Origin: Melieria omissa
Lineage: Eukaryota; Arthropoda; Insecta; Diptera; Ulidiidae
Direction: 5' to 3'
Length of the DNA: 64,000 bases
Assembly (NCBI GenBank): GCA_963971225.1
Contig: OZ020269.1
Location: 25,590,963-25,654,962 of the forward strand
The position numbers were made by a program, and so were the translations under genes. The stretch's first letter is position 1. Every line of letters starts with the position of its first letter. This document shows positions 57,705 to 64,000 of this stretch, in pieces. Below the pieces are notes generated by a model. The model ran no database searches and was not told where the DNA came from. It saw only the letters and a list, made by a program, of their open reading frames with translations.

Positions 57705-58626
57705 TCAGGTGTACAACTTTGCTTCCGCCGTTTTCCGATAGGTGGCTGTACCGGCTGAGGCTGGTTGAAATACCTAGATGGTAATGCCTTTAAAGTGAGT
57801 GTGGACAGTGCCTAACGAATTGTCATCGCCGTTTCAGGGACAGTTGTTCTTGTTTTCGTATTATTCACGCTCGAAAATGTCCGTTTATGTGCCCAATTCT
57901 CGCCATTTGCGGGAAGTTTTACTTTTCTGTTACAATTCGAAAAAAAAATGCAGCTGAAGCGCATCGAATGCTCTCAGAAACTTACGGTGATGCTGCTCTG
58001 AGTGAAAGAACGTGTCGGGAGTGGTTTCAACGTTTTAAAAATGGTGATTTCGATGTCGAAGACAAACATGGTGGTGGAAGAGAAAAAACCTTCAAAGATG
58101 AACAACTAGAATCATTGCTTGATGAAGATTCGTGCCAAACCCAAGAAGAGCTTGCCGAATCGTTGGGAGTGAGTCAGCAAGCCATTTCAAAACGTCTCAA
58201 GGCCCTGGGCATGATTCAGAAGAAGGAAACTGGGTGCCGTACGAGTTGAAACCGAGGGACATCGAGCGCCTCACGTCGCAAAAGTGGTCAAAAAGTACCT
58301 GGAAACGCTGAAATGGGAAGTCTTGCCCCACCCGCCGTATTCCCCAGAGGTCGCCCCTTCTGACTTCCACCTATTCCGTTCGATGGCACACGGTCTGGCA
58401 GATCAACATTTTCAATCCTTCGAAGAATTGGAAAAATGGACTGCTTCATGGATAGCGTCAAAAGAGGACTCCTTTTTTCGAGCCGGGATCCGAAAATTGC
58501 CGGAAAGATGGGAGAAAGTTGTCGCTAGCGACGGACAATACTTTGAATAATACATCTGTAAGCACTTTTTCGCAATAAAGCTTTTAATTTTGGAAAAAAA
58601 CGGCGGAAGCAAAGTTGTACACCTGA
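57705..58626 (+). mobile_element. Internally deleted mauritiana-type mariner with perfect 30 bp ends
   Basis: Perfect 30-bp terminal inverted repeats (57705-57734 and 58597-58626, TCAGGTGTACAACTTTGC...) are flanked by TA on both sides. The + strand (from about 57878; frame 57887-58249) encodes the N-terminal half: KKNAAEAHRMLSETYGDAAL, then CREWFQRFKNGDFDVEDK, EELAESLGVSQQAISKRL. After the linker, where the first catalytic Asp and HDN motifs should be, about 450 bp are missing. It resumes at 58284 with LETLKWEVLPHPPYSPEVAPSDFHLF (third Asp) and ends WEKVVASDGQYFE at 58550. So it is a 922-bp non-autonomous derivative. The clean ends suggest recent activity. Confidence 0.9.
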
Positions 58627-58997
58627 TACATGTGGGTGGTGCCATCAGAAAATGCTCTATTTCTTCTTTATTTTGGAACGCAATTTGTAGTTTTTTTTTA
58701 ATATTTGTTTGTATGAAGAAGCGCCCAAGGAATGTGAGAGCTTACGTTGGTTGGTTGGTTTGATGGATCTAGAAGTTAGGATACAGACTGAATGAAGAAT
58801 AATCTCTATAGATCAGATTTTTATTATAGATTTTTTCAACAACTGTAAGGTTTTTCCGGTCAGATAGCGTCAGTTCATTGCTGATTACCGGCGGCGGTTG
58901 GTTGAAAGCTTTTTCATGGACAATTATTTAACTCTAAAATATTTTTAATTTTCTACAGAGAGGCAGCCGCCCATCTAGAACCAGTTGTTTTATATAT
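58627..58997. other. Spacer
   Basis: AT-rich sequence between mariner and LTR. No feature recognised. Confidence 0.5.
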
Positions 58998-59470
58998 TGT
59001 TACGAAAATCCAAGTTTGTTTTCCAATGTTCGTTTTGATTGTGTTTGAGAATAAAACAACTTCAATTACTCAGCGCAAAAACGCAGTCAGAAATGAACAA
59101 TCACTTTATTTACAGAGTTACACTTGTTCTACTTTACACTACTACTATTGCATGTTTCCCCTTTGCTTGCTCAACACAGACTCGACCCATTGAGCTGCAC
59201 ACTGCTGCTTCTATACCAGTTTTCTTATTGCGCCGAAGTTTCTTGCAACTTCCAATTGGAAAGCGCTCGACCATTCTCGCACATCCCATTTCTTCGAGAA
59301 CCATCCTTGCCATATCGGACTATACCAAGCGAATTATACCAAATTTGCCGTACTTCAAAGTGCATGCCTAAAAGTATGCTTGGAAAAGCGTTCATGCACA
59401 GCACAGAGTGCCTCTTCGTTTCAATATATTTCGTGTAAGCTCGCGAGATTCATTGCACCAACACCACTGA
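58998..59470 (-). mobile_element. LTR of the same family as 16278-16780 (opposite orientation)
   Basis: TGTTACG at 58998 is the inverse of the CGTAACA end of the first LTR. Shared blocks include CTTCAATTACTCA.CGCAAA, CTACTATTGCATGTTTCCCC, GAGCTGCACACTGCTGC, CTCGACCATTCTCGCACA and GAACCATCCTTGCCATA. The far end (about 59420-59470) has diverged and the exact border and target duplication are unclear. No internal retroviral-type coding region adjoins it. Confidence 0.7.
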
Positions 59471-60640
59471 CCCACAATGTTCATGATTAACGAATATTAT
59501 AAATAAATGTCTAAAAATCTTCCCAATAAACAGATTAAACCTTTGGTATTGATTGATTGATTTTTGCATAAATCATTTATCAAAATTAAGTTAAGTAATT
59601 GCACAGTTTCCTTGAGTGTATTTCAATTGAAGAAGAAAATAAACAAAAAAAACCAGTGAAATTGTCCAGTCACTGCGCACAATCAAGAATCGTCGATATG
59701 CGTCTTCGATTTCTGGCATAAAGCTCTGTCCACAGCTGATAAGCACAAAAATTGCATTGCATTGTTTCGAATTGCGCCGGCAACCACAATCAGCACTTGG
59801 AATGCTAACTGATAGCGAAATTCACTGCGTTTAATTGATTTCCCCTATGATGACTTCGAGTATTTTATTCTACCACCTCACATCGCAGATATCTACCTAC
59901 ATACATATGGTATATATTTGCACCTTTTTGTTTACATACACATGTCTGTGTTTATAAGTTTTGCATTTGAATTCTATAGTTTTGCCGCAAACACTTTTCA
60001 ATTTCAATTCAGTTATCAGCAATGCCGCTCCCGTTCCGCGCTTTGCGCAATTTTGAATTTTGCATGCGGCCGTAGACGTGCTGACGCTAACGTTGTCCGT
60101 TTTGCTAGTCTGGAGGCAAATCAGCTGGCAGCGTGGAACGAGTGGGACGCGCGTAGTAAACGTGCAAAATACTGCAAACTGCGATGTTCTGACAACGTTC
60201 AATGAATGTCAAATCGCTCGCACCTTAGTTGAGGTGGTGCAGCAGGGGGGAGGGGGAGAGGAGAAAGGGGGGGGTATGGTGGGTATGGTTTATTAACGAC
60301 ATTGGCGTATTGCGTCGCAGTTTTACACTTCATTAGACTTTACCTAAATTATTTATTTTATTTATGATGTTTGCTTTCACGTTTTGCATTTGCATTTATT
60401 TTGCGCCATTCGCATTCTAATTGAGAATTTCCACTTAAAAGTGAAAAAAGAAAGTATTTTTTAATAGAAGAACAAATCAGTAATTAAGTGAAATAAAGAA
60501 AATATTTAAGTAATACATTTATTTGGTTAAACATTTTATTTTATGAAACTTCTGTGAGTAAAAGTTTTGAATATTTTAAGCTTGGCTCATATAAAATCAC
60601 AGGTTGGGATAAAGCAGGCCGGAACTGCAGTCATCACAGT
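59471..60640. other. Noncoding stretch with a G-rich tract
   Basis: 59900-60220 has open frames on both strands from balanced composition, but no family resemblance. A purine/G-rich tract lies at 60241-60285. Confidence 0.45.
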
Positions 60641-60870
60641 TCAATGACCTATTGGAGAGCACTCAACTACTTAAATGGGTTTCTCCTTTAATTCCAGCTG
60701 CCACAACTGTGAGAACCCGAAAGAGAAAGACACCTTCCACTACTTACTCTCTATGCGCCTCTCCGGCCTTTTCAAGAAGAAGGTGGAAAACGCTAAGCAA
60801 GCCATTATATCAGAATTTTTAAGAGATAGCAAAATGTACCGTGAACTCGCTACTCGCCTTTATTGACCTC
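60640..60870 (+). pseudogene. Possible non-LTR retroelement C-terminal knuckle fragment
   Basis: The frame at 60675-60866 contains CHNCENPKEKDTFHYLLSMRLSGLFKKK, which resembles the C-x2-C...H knuckle and following helix that end ORF2 of RNase H-bearing non-LTR elements. The match is loose and the upstream domain is not visible. Confidence 0.35.
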
Positions 60871-61059
60871 TAGGACTGAATATAGAGGTCGCATAGTTCA
60901 GAAGATCTTAAAACTGCGTTCACGCACTAATTGGATGTAGAAAGATCGCCACTGAAACTATCCAACGATAAAAAGTCAGAAAAAAATGAATTTTAACTGA
61001 AATCGTTAGGGGAACTACTACTCGAAGGAGCCCTATTCATCTTTTCAAGAAAAGACGAA

Positions 61060-61516
61060 ATAACCATCCGGAATCAATACTGGTAAAATCAACCAGGCCT
61101 TGAACATTCGAAGATGGTTATGGGATCCTACAACAAGAAAAGGTTCGAGGAATGTATGAATCTCTGAAAGAATAATCTAAGGATCATCACAGGTATATTG
61201 ATAGGGCATTGTAGACTGAACTATCGTCTAACCAAACTAGCTATCAGGTTGAACGAACTCTGTGGGGTTCTGTTTGCAGGACAATGAAACTGCAATACAC
61301 ATACTAGGCATATGCCCTGCCCTAATGCACAAACAGAAACAGCACCTGGGTTATTTAAATATACCAGTTTCGGACTGCGTTTCCAGAGGCTTAGGAAATA
61401 TACTAAGATTCCTCTTGGATACTGGACTCACGGACGAACTCTGAAGTCCAAGAAGGGGGCACAACAGATCTTTTAGGTCGCAGTGCACATTCCCCGCGAA
61501 TAATAATAATAATAGG
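61060..61516 (+). mobile_element. (TAA)n-tailed RNase H non-LTR retrotransposon, 3' end (second copy)
   Basis: The + strand parallels the 55.6-56.3 kb copy. The shared coding blocks are GAATCAATACTGG.AAAATCAACCAG, ATCACAGGTATATTGATAGGGCATTG and the end LGNILRFLLDTGLTDEL (stop at 61442). Both copies then share GAAGGGGGCACAA.AGATCT. It ends in (AAT)n at 61499-61513. Frames are broken in the first 200 bp. Confidence 0.8.
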
Positions 61517-61689
61517 GGCACTCTTGACAGCTCTTTATCCATTCAGAAGCCTTGTACTTCCCTGGGTTGAATGGTTTTTCAAAAAATGACATGAAATCTT
61601 TGCTGAAATTCGGTACAAATACCCATATTTCCACCGATCATTATTACACCAACTCACAATTCTAAAGAAGTCTATATGGTAATTCTAGG

Positions 61690-62360
61690 AATCCAGTAGT
61701 GTCTATGCCAGGTCTAAGTAGAAACGATTCAACACTTTCTTTGAACTGCCCGGCTCTGCAGGAACGTCGACTCTATACTCTGGGGTCAAGATTCCTGGCT
61801 TGCGCGGCAAAAGTTGAAATTTCGGATATGCTTTCCTCTATCAAGTAGTCGAACTGGTTTGTCCCGGATTGAGACTGATTGGTTAGCTCCAGAATCAGTT
61901 AAGAAGGGATTTACAATGGTCCAATTTGGCCTCCGAGTGAAAGTGCTGTGCCTGTGCCGCACACATCCTTCCCTACCTAATCCCATGCCAGGTCTTCAAG
62001 GTTTTAGACGAGGGTTATTTATCCTAATCCTAAGGCAAACTCAGCAATAGAAACTGAAAAACTACTGACTTATCGAATCGTGAAAACTCGTTACCTGGTT
62101 ACGACCAGCCACTGTAAAATTACTTATCAGCTTCAACAATACGCTGAGTTCAAACAAAGTTCAAGCGAACCATGTTTAAACTGAGATTAAACTGCGCTTT
62201 AGTCAGTCTAGACATCAAGGAATAGCTGGGGTGCATCCCTAATTCAAATTGGCTTGTTTAAACTCTCCGACTTGTGCCCATTTTGTGGCCTAAGTGTGTC
62301 TTTCGACAAGTTCCGTGCCCAGACAACCACCTTAACTAAACTTAATCTTACCTAACCATT
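61690..62360 (+). mobile_element. RNase H non-LTR family C-terminus and tail fragments
   Basis: 61720-61985 contains LSLNCPAL.ERRLYTLGSRFLA-type coding (zinc-knuckle C-terminus) and ends CACACATCCTTCCCTACC, paralleling 28900-29160. After a gap, 62277-62360 carries GTGGCCTAAGTGTGTC...CCTAACC, the tail also seen at 45075-45160. They may be two separate truncated insertions. Confidence 0.65.
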
Positions 62361-62407
62361 CAAAACAAATATTTTTCTACATCTAATCCAATCTATCCAT
62401 AAATGTA

Positions 62408-63374
62408 GGGGAAAGTGGGGTAATGACGGCATAGTTTTCATTTAGCATCAAAACATATCCAAAAATTGATATTTTTGATCAAATCAGAGTTAAGAGCACA
62501 ACTAGAACACATATGCTAATAAAGTGTATCGGCAGATTTCAAAAATTCTGATTTTAACTATAAAAAATTAGAATCTATAAAAAAGTTGGGTTTTGTCATT
62601 TAGAAAAATGGTGGGGTAATGACGGCCACTCAAAAAAACCGACCAGAAATCGCACAAATATCAACACAAATCACTGTGAATGCTTAATAAAGGCTCCGTG
62701 AAGAAAAACAAATGGAAATTTGACATTTTTGTAATTGTAACTTTATTGATAGCTCACAAAAAGCGGAAGAGAAACGAAATTGAAACATATTGAAAAAAAT
62801 GCCTCAAACTTACAATACAACGACTGGGACTTGTGAGAATGTATAGTGCAGAATAGCTATACCGTCTAGAACGACTGGACAAGCAGTAGATCTCTTTAAA
62901 TGGCATAAAAGGCCTCAATGATGAACAAATATCATCATGCGGGTTCCAAAAATACTTCTTAATGACATGGCCGTCGTTACCCCACCTCTAGTGGCCGTCA
63001 TTCCCCCACTGACCTCATTTTGCGCAAGCATGCAGTACAAATAAACTATGCAAGACACATGACAAATTTTACTTGATTTAGAAAGCTAATATCAATAGCA
63101 ACATTTTAACATATTTACCTTGATTGTGTAGCTGAAAGTTTTGACGAAATAATCGATATTTTGAACACCTTATAAAACTTTCGAGTAGTTACGTATCGGC
63201 ACTGGTCTGGAACTACAAGTTATAATAAATCCACACACTTCAGCTTCTACTTAAAAACAAGCTTACGGAACAAGCTTTCTGTTACAGTAAACGGTTTAGA
63301 CCTACGTCAACTTTAAGTACCAAAAATGGTGATGGCCGTCATTACCCCATGGCCGTCATTACCCCACTTTCCCC
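62408..63374. mobile_element. 967 bp TIR element with TA target site and six GGGGTAATGACGGCC-type motifs
   Basis: The ends GGGGAAAGTGGGGTAATGAC... (62408-62430) and their exact inverse (63352-63374) are 23-bp perfect repeats, bounded by TA at 62406-62407 and 63375-63376. The inner 15-bp motif recurs: forward at 62416 and 62613, inverted at about 62969, 62992, 63333 and 63350 (the last two in tandem, the last overlapping the terminus). TA duplication fits the Tc1/mariner/pogo superfamily. There is no open frame longer than about 60 codons, so the element is non-autonomous. The motif array probably marks transposase-binding sites (inference). Confidence 0.8.
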
Positions 63375-63376
63375 TA

Positions 63377-64000
63377 TTTATTTTTGTTTCATATTTATCA
63401 CATTACAAAAATGCTTATAACCTCAAAATAGAATAAAACCAACTAAAAATATTAATAAAACAGAAAAGCAAATACAATTGATTTAGTTCGATTTGTGCCA
63501 ATAGTGCATTGACCTCTTTCCGCACAATTCCACCTTTCATGTTATACATTCAACTTAGCCCCGCGCCCCACCTCCAACCCATAGCAACGCACCTAACCGA
63601 CAACCACCAATTGAGGTTATGTTAGGTGCAAGTTAAACGTGCCGCAAGCGCGCATTTTCAGTTATTTGTTTTGATAAATTCGAGTTGAATTGTGTGCACA
63701 AATGTTTTGACCTCATCAAAGCGCACGTTGGGGCTTTTGTTGTGTATGAATTTCAATTTCATTTTGGGTTGCTACAGTTCACTTAACTTTTGACTGTGCA
63801 TACAATATGAAATTCAAATATGTATGAATATACTTTTGAAAAGATCAAAGATAACACCGCACACATATATACATGAATGAATATCCATTCATTCATCCAT
63901 CTAAAATGTATTTTAATACAATTTCTGTTGAATTGATTTGGTGAAAACTTTTAATGTGGGCCTGTCTTCATTGCACATGGCTTGGTTTTGTGAATAGTTA
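63377..64000. other. Noncoding stretch to the window end
   Basis: No gene. CCTAACCGACAACC and GTTATGTTAGGTGCAAG lie at about 63592-63632. The rest is AT-rich. Confidence 0.5.

Overview
The window looks like nuclear DNA of a higher fly (Brachycera), most likely a tephritid fruit fly or close relative. The evidence is GT-AG introns, three fly-type genes, abundant (TTG)n/(CAA)n tracts, an AT-rich background, and dense mariner, jockey-like and RNase H-bearing non-LTR retroelement remains. One degenerate mariner has the D-41-D spacing of the rosa clade first described in Ceratitis. Genus and species cannot be fixed from the sequence.

Three host genes are supported. (1) An FBXL20/FBXL2-like F-box/leucine-rich-repeat gene on the + strand: seven exons from 15705 to 25742 encode about 386 residues, ending in a CaaX-like CEIL. 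Its F-box exons lie further 5' and were not found. Introns of about 6.9 kb and 1.6 kb hold a solo LTR, mariner and piggyBac-type scraps, long GT/TTG microsatellites, a T-rich tandem repeat and an RNase H retroelement. (2) A compact three-exon MADF-BESS protein gene (38865-39867, +, 282 aa). (3) A five-exon membrane UDP-glycosyltransferase (49054-47119, -, 519 aa) with signal peptide, UGT signature, C-terminal membrane helix and a KxKxx ER-retrieval tail. A spliced-looking 5' exon may lie near 40.9-41.45 kb.

Layout: 1-15.7 kb is mostly noncoding, with a nested mariner-in-retroelement (1.84-3.3 kb), GC-box repeats (5.3 kb), a TTAA-type MITE (7.9 kb), a Tc1 scrap (8.2 kb), RNase H retroelement pieces (10.7-11.9 kb), a jockey-like 3' end (13.3 kb) and a tRNA-derived SINE (about 13.8-14.06 kb). 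15.7-25.7 kb is the FBXL gene. 25.7-38.8 kb is A-rich and largely noncoding, around an extreme 3.2 kb AT block (30.54-33.76 kb) built from TAATTA-like units with higher-order duplication. 38.8-41.5 kb holds the MADF-BESS gene and a possible neighbouring promoter. 43.8-46.7 kb is a transposon cluster with a nested jockey-like copy. 47.1-49.2 kb is the UGT. 50.0-63.4 kb is a transposon graveyard: a TTAA MITE, two abutting mariner-superfamily elements, a mauritiana-type mariner with 30-bp perfect ends, a second LTR, two (TAA)n-tailed retroelements, and a 967-bp TIR element with six copies of a GGGGTAATGACGGCC-like motif.

The host genes have no evident functional link. The strongest candidates for undescribed material are the 62.4-63.4 kb TIR element and the AT-rich higher-order block. 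I see no bacterial-type operon, CRISPR array or defence system.
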